From assembly GCA_019753405.1 (NCBI GenBank), contig JAIKLF010000005.1, positions 78,706 through 142,705 on the forward strand: a DNA stretch of 64,000 nucleotides, written 5' to 3'. The notes beneath the pieces are model-generated. The model saw nothing but the letters and a program-made list of their open reading frames with translations. It was not told the DNA's origin and searched no databases. This stretch comes from Murdochiella sp. Marseille-P8839. Its GTDB lineage: Bacteria; Bacillota; Clostridia; Tissierellales; Peptoniphilaceae. Positions 34,799 through 43,735 of the stretch are shown piece by piece; within the stretch, counting starts at the first letter, position 1; the number at the start of each line of letters is the position of its first letter. The position numbers were made by a program, and so were the translations under genes.

Positions 34799-35491
34799 CT
34801 ATTCGTTCGCTTTCCCGCCGAAAGCGGCGATCGCCTGATGATAGGCGGCAACGGGATCTTCCGCTTTGGTGATGGAACGGCCGACCACGATGTAGTTGCT
34901 GCCAAGACTTTGTGCCATTTCCGGTGTCGTCACGCGCTTCTGGTCGTCTTTACTGCCTTCGGCAAAGCGAATGCCCGGCGTAACCGTCAGAAAAGCGTCT
35001 CCAAGCGCTTTATGTACCAGTGGCGATTCCAGCGGCGAACAGACCACGCCGTTGAGTCCGGAGGTCTTGGCTAACGAGGCATATTGCACGATGATGTCGT
35101 TGATAGCGCCGGCAATGCCCAGCTCCCGATTCATGGCTTCCTGCGAGGTGGAGGTCAGCTGCGTAACCGCCAGCAAAATCCCATCGGGATAGCCTTCGCG
35201 CGCGGCGCGCATCATGGCGCTTCCACCGGCAGCATGCACATTAGTCATATCCACCTGCAAGCGATGCAGCTGGCGCAAGGCACATTCGGCGGTGTGGGGA
35301 ATATCATGCACTTTCAGATCCAAAAAGACGGGATAGCCCAAATCCTTGATCTCGCGCACAATGTCCGCTCCCTCCGCATAGAAAAGCTCCATGCCGATTT
35401 TCACAAACGGCTTTTCGTCGCGAAAGGGACGAAGGAACGCCATCGTTTCTTGGCGATCGGCAAAGTCCAGGGCGATAATGACCGATTTCAT
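34799..35491 (-). CDS. pyrF: Orotidine-5'-phosphate decarboxylase
   Basis: A 230-aa TIM-barrel enzyme making UMP from OMP. The catalytic block DLKVHDIPHT (Asp58, Lys60, Asp63) is intact, and the phosphate-binding end GSNYIVVGRSITKAEDP is present. ATG 35491 follows GGAAAGGATGTCTC. A longer frame running upstream (up to 35590) consists of repeats shared with the pyrD 3' end and is not coding for PyrF. Confidence 0.96.
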   Translation of the reverse strand: MKSVIIALDFADRQETMAFLRPFRDEKPFVKIGMELFYAEGADIVREIKDLGYPVFLDLKVHDIPHTAECALRQLHRLQVDMTNVHAAGGSAMMRAAREGYPDGILLAVTQLTSTSQEAMNRELGIAGAINDIIVQYASLAKTSGLNGVVCSPLESPLVHKALGDAFLTVTPGIRFAEGSKDDQKRVTTPEMAQSLGSNYIVVGRSITKAEDPVAAYHQAIAAFGGKANE

Positions 35492-35534
35492 GAGACATCC
35501 TTTCCGGGGTTCGTGTTTCTGCTGTGACACAGGC

Positions 35535-36521
35535 TTACTTTTTTGAAGCGTTTTCGGGATGCGCCGCACCGTTTTCGGGATGCGCCGCACCGATGATTTC
35601 CGACAGGTTTTCTACACCCAGGCGATCCGGCATGGCTTCGAGCTCGGTCAGCAGGGCATCCCATATGTCGGGATCCGCCAATCCGGCAGCCCCAATCTGC
35701 ACCGCGCAGGCACCCGCCATCATCATCTCGACGACATCTTCCGCTGTCTGCACGCCGCCACAGCCGATGATCGGCACCGAAACGGCTGCGTACACGTCGT
35801 AGACCATGCGCAGCGCAATGGGGAAAATGGCGGGACCGGATAGTCCACCGGTGCCGTTGGCCAGAAGCGGCGCGCGTTTTTTCCAATCAATGCGCATAGC
35901 TTTGACGGTGTTGATGAGGGTAAGGCCGTCCGCGCCGCCTTCCACAGCGGCACGCGCCATGGCGACAATATCCGTCACATTGGGCGTCAACTTGACGAAG
36001 AGCGGCTTATGAAGGACGGCTTTAACCGCTGCGGTCACCGCTTTCGCTGTTTCGGGATGTACGCCGAATTCCATGCCGCCGCTATGCACGTTGGGGCAGC
36101 TGATGTTGAGCTCAATCGCGGCAATCTGTTTCTGCGCGTCCATCTTTTTGGCTACATCGACGTAGTCGTCCACCGAAAAGCCGGCAACGTTGGCGATCAT
36201 GCCTTTGTGCGAAACAGCCGCCAGTTTCGGAAGTTCTTCGGCAATCACTCGGTCCACGCCGGGATTTTGCAATCCCACGGCATTGAGCATTCCCGAGGAA
36301 CTTTCCGCAATACGGGGAAGGGGGTTGCCGAATCGAGCTTCTCGCGTGGTTCCTTTCAGGGCAATGGTGCCGAAAAAGTCCGGATCCAACACATCGGCAC
36401 GTTCATAGCCGAAACCGTAACAGCCACTTGCCGGAATCAGCGGATTATCCAGCGTCAACCCCGCAAAGGAGACGGCAAGGCGCGGTGTTTTCCGCGCTAC
36501 AATGCGTTCGTTCATGCCCAT
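35535..36521 (-). CDS. pyrD: Dihydroorotate dehydrogenase B, catalytic subunit
   Basis: A 328-aa FMN enzyme of class 1B that oxidises dihydroorotate with NAD+ through PyrK. The catalytic Cys142 lies in LNISCPNV; FMN/substrate motifs include NPLIPASGCYGFG, GLTLINT and GCGGVQTAEDV. Start ATG 36521 follows AAAGGAGGAG. The C-terminus ends with a tandem duplication GAAHPEN-GAAHPEN from a 21-bp DNA repeat (about 35554-35595). It overlaps the pyrK end by 10 bp. Confidence 0.95.
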   Translation of the reverse strand: MGMNERIVARKTPRLAVSFAGLTLDNPLIPASGCYGFGYERADVLDPDFFGTIALKGTTREARFGNPLPRIAESSSGMLNAVGLQNPGVDRVIAEELPKLAAVSHKGMIANVAGFSVDDYVDVAKKMDAQKQIAAIELNISCPNVHSGGMEFGVHPETAKAVTAAVKAVLHKPLFVKLTPNVTDIVAMARAAVEGGADGLTLINTVKAMRIDWKKRAPLLANGTGGLSGPAIFPIALRMVYDVYAAVSVPIIGCGGVQTAEDVVEMMMAGACAVQIGAAGLADPDIWDALLTELEAMPDRLGVENLSEIIGAAHPENGAAHPENASKK

Positions 36522-37267
36522 GGCAACTCCTCCTTTCGGAATACCGGCCCTTCTTTGCAGACACGGCGTGGACCGTTGGTCGTTTCCACCGTACAGCCCA
36601 TACATACGCCGACCGCACAGCCCATGCGCTCTTCAAGACTGAACGCACCGTCCATTCCCTTTTCCTGCATGGCGGAAAACAGAGCGCGAAACATCGGCAT
36701 CGGGCCGCAGGAATAGATATAGAGCCCTTCTGGACGATGCGTTTTGCAAAGCGCCTCCACGCCCGGAAGAACGGTTCCCTTCGTTCCGGCGCTGCCGTCC
36801 ATGGTGAAAAGTTCTACTCGGCACCCCAGGGCACGAAAGTCGTCCGCGAGGAAAATTTCGTCTTTGGTATTGAAGCCCAAGAGCACCACGGGCGTCTTTT
36901 TCTGCGCAACCAAGGCCTTGGCGAGCCCGAAGAGGGGCGGAACGCCCACGCCGCCGCCGATCAATACCGGCGTCTTGCCTTCACTGTCGGAAAGCGTAAA
37001 GCCGTTGCCCAGACCGACGAGCGCATCCAGCGTTTCCTCGGTGCTCGTGGACAACGCGGCGGTACCTTTGCCGACGACTTTATAAAAGAGGCGAAGTCCT
37101 TCGGCATCCCAGTCGCTGACGGACATCGGGCGACGAAGGAAGAAGCCGGGCAGACGAAGCGCCAGAAATTGTCCGGGCGTGTGCATGGCGCGGGTGTCTC
37201 CGGCCAGGCGAAGCTCATACGTGTCTTTTGCGACGAGACGGTGCGAAATAATGCGAAATTCAGTCAA
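36512..37267 (-). CDS. pyrK: Dihydroorotate dehydrogenase B, electron-transfer subunit
   Basis: A 251-aa FAD and [2Fe-2S] protein that passes electrons from PyrD to NAD+. FAD motif RRPMS (45-49), NAD-site GGGVGVPPLFGLAK (about 103-116) and iron-sulfur ligands Cys217, Cys222, Cys225 and Cys237. The favoured start is TTG 37267, eight bases into the pyrC end, preceded by GGAAGGAG. An in-frame ATG at 37297 with a GGGAGGAG site is the alternative and would add ten residues. Confidence 0.93.
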   Translation of the reverse strand: MTEFRIISHRLVAKDTYELRLAGDTRAMHTPGQFLALRLPGFFLRRPMSVSDWDAEGLRLFYKVVGKGTAALSTSTEETLDALVGLGNGFTLSDSEGKTPVLIGGGVGVPPLFGLAKALVAQKKTPVVLLGFNTKDEIFLADDFRALGCRVELFTMDGSAGTKGTVLPGVEALCKTHRPEGLYIYSCGPMPMFRALFSAMQEKGMDGAFSLEERMGCAVGVCMGCTVETTNGPRRVCKEGPVFRKEELPWA

Positions 37268-38627
37268 GACGACGCTCCTTCCAGCTCGGATCTTCATAAG
37301 CAAGCTCTCCTCCCACCAGCGTGGCCTGACAGATACCGCGTACCGTCCAGCCGGCAAACGGCGTGGCCCGTCCTTTGGAAAGGAAGGTTTTCGGGTTGAT
37401 GGTTGTAGCGGCGTTAAGATCCCAAATACAGAGATCCGCGGGAGCACCCGGTTCGATACCGGTTGCGATGCCAATACTTTCCTTCGCTTCTTTAACAGAG
37501 GAAAGCGAGAAGGCTGCTGCCGGATCCAAACTCATCGCATGAAGCAGGCGTTCTAAAGAGAGTTTTCCCGTCAGCACTAAGCGTGTGTAGAGAACCGGAA
37601 AGGCAGTTTCCAGCCCGACGATGCCGTTTGCGCTATGCGCGAGACCGCGTGCTTTTTCTTCTGCAGAATGGGGGGCATGGTCGGTGGCGACGGCCAAAAG
37701 CGTTTCGTCCGACAGCGCCTCGATCAGCGCCTCACGATCCGCACCGGAGCGAATGGGCGGATTCATGCGAAAGCGCCCGTCGTCCTCGAGATCTTCATCG
37801 GTCATGGTGAGATAATGCGGCCCCGTTTCGCCGGTAACGGCAAGGCCACGCTTTTTGGCGTCACGCACGAGCGCAACGGATTCTTTCGTAGAAATATGGC
37901 AGACGTGGTAGCGTGCGCCGGTTTCTTCGGCCAAGGCAATATCCCGTTCCACCTGTTTCCATTCACTTTCCGACGGATTGCCGGGAAGGTTGTGCCGCTT
38001 GGCGTATGTACCGTCGTGAATGACGCCGCCGCGCACGAGCGGAAGATCCTCGGCATGGGCAACAATAGGCTTTCCCAACGCTTTTGCAGCCAGCATGGCT
38101 TCCCGCATGCGCGCACCGTCCGCCACGCCGACCCCGTCGTCCGTAAAGCCGACCACATAGGGAGCGAGCGCTTCAAAATCCGCGAGCGTTTCGCCCTTTT
38201 CTCCACACGTAATGGCTCCGTAGGGAAGCACATGCACGACGGCATGCTGCCGAATCATTTCGCGCTGCACCTCCAGGTTTTCCCGCGAGTCGGGAACGGG
38301 ACGCAGATTGGGCATGGTACAGCATACGGTGTATCCGCCGTGCGCCGCTGCCTTACTGCCCGTCTCGATGGTTTCCTTATACGAAAAACCCGGTTCGCGG
38401 AAATGCACGTGCAAATCAACGAAACCGGGAAACAAGTGAAGGGAAGAACAATCCATCACGTATTCATGATTTTCTTGGGAAAGACGGGAACGGGAAGGAG
38501 AAAGCGCTTCGGAGGAAATAGACGAAGGATCGAGACGAACAATACGTCCGTTTTCGATGGTGACATCCATTCTTTGTAAATGATCCTGATAAAAGACAGT
38601 TCCATTCACGAGCTTCAGCTTGTTCAT
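37260..38627 (-). CDS. pyrC: Dihydroorotase (class I)
   Basis: A 455-aa amidohydrolase closing carbamoyl-aspartate to dihydroorotate. Metal ligands His73 and His75 lie in DLHVHFREPG; the catalytic Asp is in ATDHAPHS. Length (about 430-460) identifies class I. ATG 38627 follows GAAAGGAG. It is the first gene of the operon; carAB is not in the window. A 22-residue stretch (about 38-60) before the barrel is Ser-rich and less typical. Confidence 0.95.
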   Translation of the reverse strand: MNKLKLVNGTVFYQDHLQRMDVTIENGRIVRLDPSSISSEALSPSRSRLSQENHEYVMDCSSLHLFPGFVDLHVHFREPGFSYKETIETGSKAAAHGGYTVCCTMPNLRPVPDSRENLEVQREMIRQHAVVHVLPYGAITCGEKGETLADFEALAPYVVGFTDDGVGVADGARMREAMLAAKALGKPIVAHAEDLPLVRGGVIHDGTYAKRHNLPGNPSESEWKQVERDIALAEETGARYHVCHISTKESVALVRDAKKRGLAVTGETGPHYLTMTDEDLEDDGRFRMNPPIRSGADREALIEALSDETLLAVATDHAPHSAEEKARGLAHSANGIVGLETAFPVLYTRLVLTGKLSLERLLHAMSLDPAAAFSLSSVKEAKESIGIATGIEPGAPADLCIWDLNAATTINPKTFLSKGRATPFAGWTVRGICQATLVGGELAYEDPSWKERRLD

Positions 38628-38673
38628 GGCCACTCCTTTCGCTTCTGCCGCAGCCTAGCGGCTTATCCGTGCT

Positions 38674-38703
38674 ATATTACTCTAACCGTGGAAGGCGCGT
38701 CAA
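38674..38703 (-). promoter_or_regulatory. Promoter of the pyrC-K-D-F-E-B-I operon
   Basis: On the minus strand TTGACG (38703-38698), 18 bp, TAATAT (38679-38674). The leader to pyrC is only about 40 nt and holds a small GCCGC...GCGGC hairpin. No PyrR-binding loop or attenuator is seen, so regulation may be through the promoter or enzyme feedback (PyrI). Confidence 0.75.
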
Positions 38704-38838
38704 GAGGAGAATGCGCAATTTCGAAATGGAAGCAAGAAAAAAAGACCGATCTCGGGTAGAATAAAAATAGCATGAAGACCTTGTTACAAGACAAGGCGTG
38801 CAGGTGCGTTGATGGAAACGCACAAGAAAGGATTTCAC

Positions 38839-40290
38839 ATGGCAATTAACGGGGTAATGGTACAGTCGTTTGACTGGGAATATCCGGCGGACGGATCGTT
38901 CTATCGTCGGTTGGCGGAAATGGCGGAAGCGATGGAAAACATGGGCGTCACAGCCGTATGGATGCCACCTGCCCATAAAGGCACGAGTGATCAGGACGTC
39001 GGCTACGGCAGTTACGACTACTGGGACTTGGGTGAGTTTGACCAAAAAGGCACCATGCGAACGAAATACGGCACACGCGAAGAGCTGGAAGCCTGTATCA
39101 AAGCATTGCATGATCACCATATCGCCGTCTATGCCGATATGGTCTTTAACCACAAGGGCGGTGCGGATGAGACGGAAGTTTTTCGCGCGGTCATGGTCGA
39201 TCAAAACGATCGTACAAAGGATGTCGGCGAGGCGCATGACATCGAGGCGTGGACGAAATTCACATTTCCCGGTCGCAAGGGAAAATATTCAACCTTTCAG
39301 TGGCATTTTTACCATTTTACGGGCGTCGATTATGACCAGCGCACAGATACGACCGCTATTTTCCGCATTTTGGGGGACGGCAAGTATTGGTCGGACGATA
39401 CCGATTCGGAGAAGGGTAACTTCGATTATCTGATGAATGCCGACATTGACGTTGCGCATCCCGATGTGCAGAAGGAGCTGATGGATGTTGCCTATTTCAT
39501 GATTGATGCCATCGGCTATGACGGCTTCCGCTATGATGCCTTGAAGCACATTGATACGGGATTTATTGATCGCCTCTCGGCCTTTATTCTCGACTATAAC
39601 CCCGATTTTTTCTTTGTCGGCGAATATTGGAAAAACAGTGAGAGCAAGATGAACCACTATCTGGAGGAGACGGATTATAACGTCCACCTGTTCGACGTGC
39701 CGTTGCATTTCCATTTTGTCGAGGCTTCGCGCAATGAAGACTATGATATACGCCAAATCTTTGATGACACCTTGGTGGCGACAAATCCTGTGCAAGCCGT
39801 GACGTTTGTGGATAATCACGATTCGCAACCCGGACAGGCGCTGGAAAGCTGGGTGGATCCGTGGTTTAAGGAAATTGCCTACGCACTCATTCTGCTGCGC
39901 CGTGACGGTTATCCCTGTGTATTTGCCGGTGATTATTACGGCATTCCCTCGGCGGAGTATCCGGGCGTAAAAGATGCCCTGCTTTCGCTGATGAACGTGC
40001 GAAAGGATTTCGCGTATGGCGAGCAGGACGATTACTGGGTGACGCCGACGAAAATCGGCTGGGTGCGCCGGGGAAATGAAGGACATCCCTATCCGCTGGC
40101 CGTTCTGATTTCCACGGGAGATATGGATGAAGAACGGATGTTTGTGGGCGAACAGGAAGCAGGCCAAGTCTACTGCGACCGTAGTGGGAAAAATGCCGAC
40201 ATCACCATTGACGACGAGGGCTTCGGTCTGTTTACGGTGGCCCCCGGCTCGGTGACGTATTGGACGCGGCGCGACCTTCCGGAAAACTGA
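38839..40290 (+). CDS. Cytoplasmic alpha-amylase (GH13, subfamily 5-like)
   Basis: A 483-aa (beta/alpha)8 glycoside hydrolase cleaving alpha-1,4-glucans. Catalytic residues: Asp233 (GFRYDALKH), Glu262 (FVGEYW), Asp328 (FVDNHDSQ); also DMVFNHKGGAD. No signal peptide, so it acts inside the cell, probably on glycogen or imported maltodextrins. The start MAINGVMVQSFDWEYP is typical. ATG 38839 follows AAAGGATTTCAC and is preferred to 38809. Confidence 0.94.
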   Translation: MAINGVMVQSFDWEYPADGSFYRRLAEMAEAMENMGVTAVWMPPAHKGTSDQDVGYGSYDYWDLGEFDQKGTMRTKYGTREELEACIKALHDHHIAVYADMVFNHKGGADETEVFRAVMVDQNDRTKDVGEAHDIEAWTKFTFPGRKGKYSTFQWHFYHFTGVDYDQRTDTTAIFRILGDGKYWSDDTDSEKGNFDYLMNADIDVAHPDVQKELMDVAYFMIDAIGYDGFRYDALKHIDTGFIDRLSAFILDYNPDFFFVGEYWKNSESKMNHYLEETDYNVHLFDVPLHFHFVEASRNEDYDIRQIFDDTLVATNPVQAVTFVDNHDSQPGQALESWVDPWFKEIAYALILLRRDGYPCVFAGDYYGIPSAEYPGVKDALLSLMNVRKDFAYGEQDDYWVTPTKIGWVRRGNEGHPYPLAVLISTGDMDEERMFVGEQEAGQVYCDRSGKNADITIDDEGFGLFTVAPGSVTYWTRRDLPEN

Positions 40291-40298
40291 GGTGGGCT

Positions 40299-40916
40299 AT
40301 GAGCTATTATGCGGTTCGCGTCGGCAAAAAACCAGGAATCTATTCCACCTGGGCATCCTGTCGTGAGCAGGTGCATGGCTATGCCGGCGCACAATTTAAG
40401 AAATTTATGACCGAAGAAGAGGCGAAAGCATATATGCAAGACACTGCGGCGGCAAGCGAAAATACGCTGCCGGAGAAGATTCCGGAAGGGGAATGCCATG
40501 CCTATGTGGATGGCTCCTTTAACAATAAGACGAAAACCTTCGGCTACGGCGTGGTCTTCTTTTCCGCGCGAGGAAAAGAAACCTTCTTCGGCTCAGGAAA
40601 AGATGAACATGCTCGCCATCGCAACATTGCCGGTGAGCTTCGCGGCGCGGAGAAGGCGATGGATCTTGCCCTCGCTCAACACGCAAAAACGTTGACCATC
40701 TACCACGACTATGCCGGTATTTGCCACTGGGCATTAGGCGAATGGAAAACCAACGTTCCCTTGACGTGCGCATATGCCGAAAAGGCAAAAACGGTGCGTG
40801 AACAGCTCACTCTTCGTTTTGTGAAAATCAAGGCGCACGCCGGAAACGTCTATAACGAAGAGGCGGACGATTTGGCAAAAAAAGGGGCAGGGTTGGTAAA
40901 AAAAGAAGCGACATGA
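40299..40916 (+). CDS. rnhA: Ribonuclease HI with N-terminal hybrid-binding (viroplasmin-like) domain
   Basis: A 205-aa nuclease that cuts RNA in RNA:DNA hybrids. Residues 1-45 form the HBD/caulimovirus viroplasmin domain (YYAVRVGKKPGIYSTW...QVHGYAGAQFKKF). The RNase H domain (about 65-200) has the DEDD set Asp71 (YVDGS), Glu113 (GELRGAEKA), Asp137 (YHDYAG) and Asp190 (NEEADDLAK). This is the usual two-domain Bacillota/eukaryote-like type 1 enzyme. It starts 8 bp after the amylase. Its stop codon lies inside the following terminator stem. Confidence 0.95.
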   Translation: MSYYAVRVGKKPGIYSTWASCREQVHGYAGAQFKKFMTEEEAKAYMQDTAAASENTLPEKIPEGECHAYVDGSFNNKTKTFGYGVVFFSARGKETFFGSGKDEHARHRNIAGELRGAEKAMDLALAQHAKTLTIYHDYAGICHWALGEWKTNVPLTCAYAEKAKTVREQLTLRFVKIKAHAGNVYNEEADDLAKKGAGLVKKEAT

Positions 40917-40944
40917 TCTAAAAATCATGTCGCTTGTCGTTTTT
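40906..40944. terminator. Terminator overlapping the rnhA stop
   Basis: AAGCGACATGAT / ATCATGTCGCTT (12 bp, 6-nt A-rich loop) then GTCGTTTTT. The rnhA TGA (40914-40916) is within the left arm, so terminating ribosomes will compete with hairpin formation. Confidence 0.88.
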
Positions 40945-40980
40945 AACAATCAGAAAAATTATTGTTTCTCAAAAGGTCTG

Positions 40981-41367
40981 TTATTCCAGCGTAGATGTGC
41001 AATGCGGACAACGCGTTGCATCGATGGCCACTTCGGATTTGCAATAGGGGCAAGTTTTTGTGGTCGGCGCCTCTTCCTTCGGTGGAACCATGGTATTGAA
41101 CGCTTTGATCAGCAGGAACATCACAAAGGCAATAACGAGGAAGGAAAATACGGCATTAAAAAAGTTTCCGACGGAGAAAACAATCGGGCCGGCGTGTATC
41201 GTCCATTCTTTGAAATTGACCCCATTTAGAAAAACATTGAGAATTGGTGTAATCAGATCCGCTACCAGGGAATCGATAATTGCTTTGAATGCGGCACCCA
41301 TTACCACGCCGACTGCCATGTCCAGCACATTTCCACGTGCAATAAAGGCTTTAAATTCTTTGATCAT
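40981..41367 (-). CDS. mscL: Large-conductance mechanosensitive channel with C-terminal zinc ribbon
   Basis: A 128-aa MscL protecting against osmotic downshock. The N-terminal helix and TM1 read MIKEFKAFIARGNVLDMAVGVVMGAAF; TM2 is near residues 68-90 (FSFLVIAFVMFLLIKAF). The cytosolic end carries two CxxC pairs, Cys106/Cys109 and Cys120/Cys123 (CPYC and CPHC), a rubredoxin-type zinc ribbon instead of the usual amphipathic bundle. ATG 41367 is six bases after AGGAG; ATG 41373 is too close to it. Confidence 0.93.
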   Translation of the reverse strand: MIKEFKAFIARGNVLDMAVGVVMGAAFKAIIDSLVADLITPILNVFLNGVNFKEWTIHAGPIVFSVGNFFNAVFSFLVIAFVMFLLIKAFNTMVPPKEEAPTTKTCPYCKSEVAIDATRCPHCTSTLE

Positions 41368-41380
41368 TTTCATCTCCTTA

Positions 41381-41418
41381 TATTACGGTGCGCCATTTTT
41401 ATTACGGTGCGCCATTTT
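41381..41418. repeat. 19-bp direct repeat upstream of mscL
   Basis: ATTACGGTGCGCCATTTTT is followed directly by a second copy ending in G, between mscL and the divergent hppA. It may lie in the mscL promoter region. Confidence 0.65.
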
Positions 41419-41592
41419 GCGCCGCTTTTTGGCGCTACCATCTTCCCTATCGGCTTTTCATAAACAGCCGATACAATTACGCCTTGTCTCCGGCGCTTTC
41501 GCTCCTCGCCTGTATACCCAAAGGACATCCACGTCTATAATTTTCTTTCTTTTTGCCCACGCTGGGCAATGGTATTGTCCAAAGGGATTGTC

Positions 41593-41626
41593 TATAATAG
41601 AAAAAAAGGCCGGATGACCATCCGGC
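41593..41626 (+). promoter_or_regulatory. hppA -10 element and leader palindrome
   Basis: TATAAT (41593-41598) with no good -35. Downstream lies a perfect palindrome GCCGGATG-AC-CATCCGGC (41609-41626), in the leader just before the ribosome site GGAGGT (41639-41644). It could be an operator or an mRNA hairpin. Confidence 0.5.
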
Positions 41627-41648
41627 GAAGTCTTGTTTGGAGGTAAAC

Positions 41649-43628
41649 ATGAACTTTTTAGCAATTATTGCCATTATTGTCGGTGCGGCATCGATCGCGC
41701 TGGCCATGATGAAGCTGCAAATCATTCAGCGGCTTCCTGCCGGAACAAAGGAGATGACGCATATCGCAAGCCTTAATCGCGCCGGTGCTTTCGCGTTTTT
41801 GCGTCGAGAGTACACGGTGATCGCAGCCTTAATGGTGGTGGTTTTTCTGGCGATCGGTTTCGGTTTAAGCTCTTGGTCTACGGCCATTTGCTTCCTGATC
41901 GGTGCCATTTTCTCGATGCTTGCCGGCTTCATTGGAATGAATGCGGCAACGTTAGCGAACGTGCGCACGACGAACGCGGCGGCAACGAAGGGCATCAACG
42001 AGGCGTTGCAGGTTGCGTTTTTTAGCGGTTCTGTTATGGGGTTGGTGGTTGTCGGTCTCGGCGCCATCGGCGTCAGCCTTTTCTATCTCATTTTCCATGA
42101 TGCCAGCATAGTCATGGGCTTCAGCCTTGGCGCCTCCTTTGTGGCACTGTTCGCTCGTGTAGGCGGCGGCATATACACGAAGGCGGCGGATGTTGGCGCC
42201 GACCTGGTTGGCAAAGTCGAGGCGGGCATTCCGGAAGATGATCCGCGCAACCCCGCGGTTATTGCGGATAACGTCGGCGACAACGTTGGCGACGTCGCCG
42301 GTATGGGCGCGGACCTGTTTGAATCCTATGTTGGTGCGATCTTGTCGGCACTTACCCTCGGTACGCTGGCTTTCCAGGAAAAAGGCGTGCAATATGCCCT
42401 GACCTTAGTGTTCTGCGGTTTGATTGCCGCCATCGTGGGCATTCAATCGGTTCACGGTTCGGATAATCCGCAGCGTTCGCTGAATCTCGGCACTTTGTAC
42501 TCGTCCGCTATTCTGTTGGTTACCTCTTTGCTGTTCAGCTTCATCGTATTCGGTGAAGCGCGTCCGTTCATTCCGGTTCTTTGCGGCATCGCCGTCGGTT
42601 TGGGCATTTCCAAAATTACTGAGGTTTACACATCGGAAGCCTTTCCGTTCGTGAAAAAGATTGCCAAAGAATCCACCACCGGATCCGCAACAAATATCAT
42701 TGCCGGTCTTTCGGTGGGAATGAACTCTACCGCAATTCCCATTCTTCTCATTGCGCTCGGTATTATCGTTTCCTTCATGGGCATGAACAGCATGGGACCG
42801 AACGCCGGTCTTTATGCGATTTCCTTAGCCGCTCTGGGTATGTTGGCCACTTGCGCTATGACGATTGCGGTTGATGCCTACGGTCCGGTAGCGGATAATG
42901 CCGGCGGCATTGCGGAAATGACGGCTTTACCGGAAAACGTCCGTGCCATTACAGATAAACTTGATTCCGTAGGAAATACCACCGCTGCCATCGGAAAGGG
43001 CTTTGCCATCGGATCTGCAGCGTTAACTGCACTTTCTCTATTTGCTTCTTATACGCAACATGCACAACTTTCGACCTTGGATGTTACGCAGCCGCAAGTG
43101 ATTGCCGGTGCGTTTATCGGCGGCATGCTTCCGTTTCTGTTCAGCGCACTGACGATGAATGCCGTCGGCGATGCGGCCAATGCGATGGTCGAAGAAGTGC
43201 GCGAACAGTTCCATAAGAACCCGGGCATTATGCAGGGGACAGCCAATCCGGATTACAGTCGTTGCATTGATATTTCGACGCAGGCTTCCTTGCGAAAAAT
43301 GATTCTTCCGGGCTTGTTAGCGGTTGCCGCTCCCCTTTTGGTGGGCATGCTCATTGGTGTCGAAGCGCTCGGTGGCCTTCTGGTCGGCGCGCTGATCACC
43401 GGTGTGTTGCTGGCCATCATGATGGCCAATGCCGGCGGTGCCTGGGATAATGCTAAAAAATACATCGAAACGGGTGTTTATGGCGGAAAGGGCAGCGACG
43501 CCCATAAAGCAGCCGTCACCGGCGATACGGTCGGCGATCCGTTCAAAGATACGTCAGGCCCGTCCATCAACATTCTGATCAAGCTGATGACGACGGTATC
43601 GCTGATTTTCCTGCCGCTGTTCTTGTAA
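41649..43628 (+). CDS. hppA: Membrane-bound pyrophosphatase (K+-dependent, Na+ or H+ pump)
   Basis: A 659-aa, about 16-helix ion pump driven by pyrophosphate hydrolysis. The substrate site [19 protein letters not shown]...[19 protein letters not shown] is intact (about residues 172-220), as is the C-terminal [17 protein letters not shown]. The segment [18 protein letters not shown] carries Ala where K+-independent enzymes have Lys, so it is K+-dependent; many such enzymes pump Na+, which cannot be decided here. It would reuse PPi from biosynthesis to energise the membrane. ATG 41649 follows GGAGGT. Confidence 0.95.
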   Translation: MNFLAIIAIIVGAASIALAMMKLQIIQRLPAGTKEMTHIASLNRAGAFAFLRREYTVIAALMVVVFLAIGFGLSSWSTAICFLIGAIFSMLAGFIGMNAATLANVRTTNAAATKGINEALQVAFFSGSVMGLVVVGLGAIGVSLFYLIFHDASIVMGFSLGASFVALFARVGGGIYTKAADVGADLVGKVEAGIPEDDPRNPAVIADNVGDNVGDVAGMGADLFESYVGAILSALTLGTLAFQEKGVQYALTLVFCGLIAAIVGIQSVHGSDNPQRSLNLGTLYSSAILLVTSLLFSFIVFGEARPFIPVLCGIAVGLGISKITEVYTSEAFPFVKKIAKESTTGSATNIIAGLSVGMNSTAIPILLIALGIIVSFMGMNSMGPNAGLYAISLAALGMLATCAMTIAVDAYGPVADNAGGIAEMTALPENVRAITDKLDSVGNTTAAIGKGFAIGSAALTALSLFASYTQHAQLSTLDVTQPQVIAGAFIGGMLPFLFSALTMNAVGDAANAMVEEVREQFHKNPGIMQGTANPDYSRCIDISTQASLRKMILPGLLAVAAPLLVGMLIGVEALGGLLVGALITGVLLAIMMANAGGAWDNAKKYIETGVYGGKGSDAHKAAVTGDTVGDPFKDTSGPSINILIKLMTTVSLIFLPLFL

Positions 43629-43632
43629 GATT

Positions 43633-43690
43633 TCGCAAAATGGCGTAAAGAATGGCGTAGAAATGGCGTAAAAATGGTGTAAAACGCCGA
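43633..43690. repeat. Short ~12-bp tandem repeat after hppA
   Basis: About five copies of a unit like AATGGCGTAAAG lie between hppA and ychF. No terminator is evident, so read-through into ychF is possible. Confidence 0.6.
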
Positions 43691-43735
43691 AGGGAACGCT
43701 CGGAACCCTTGAGAATAAAGGAGTTGTAAGAAAAT

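Noticed and set aside
35492..35590. Longer N-terminus for PyrF
   Set aside because: The extension encodes repeats from the pyrD end (RRIPKT-type) and a good ribosome site supports ATG 35491.
38634..38673. PyrR attenuator in the pyr leader
   Set aside because: Leader too short and lacking the conserved PyrR anti-antiterminator loop and a terminator.
39289..40167. 292-codon frame antisense to the amylase
   Set aside because: Composition artefact opposite a clear GH13 gene.
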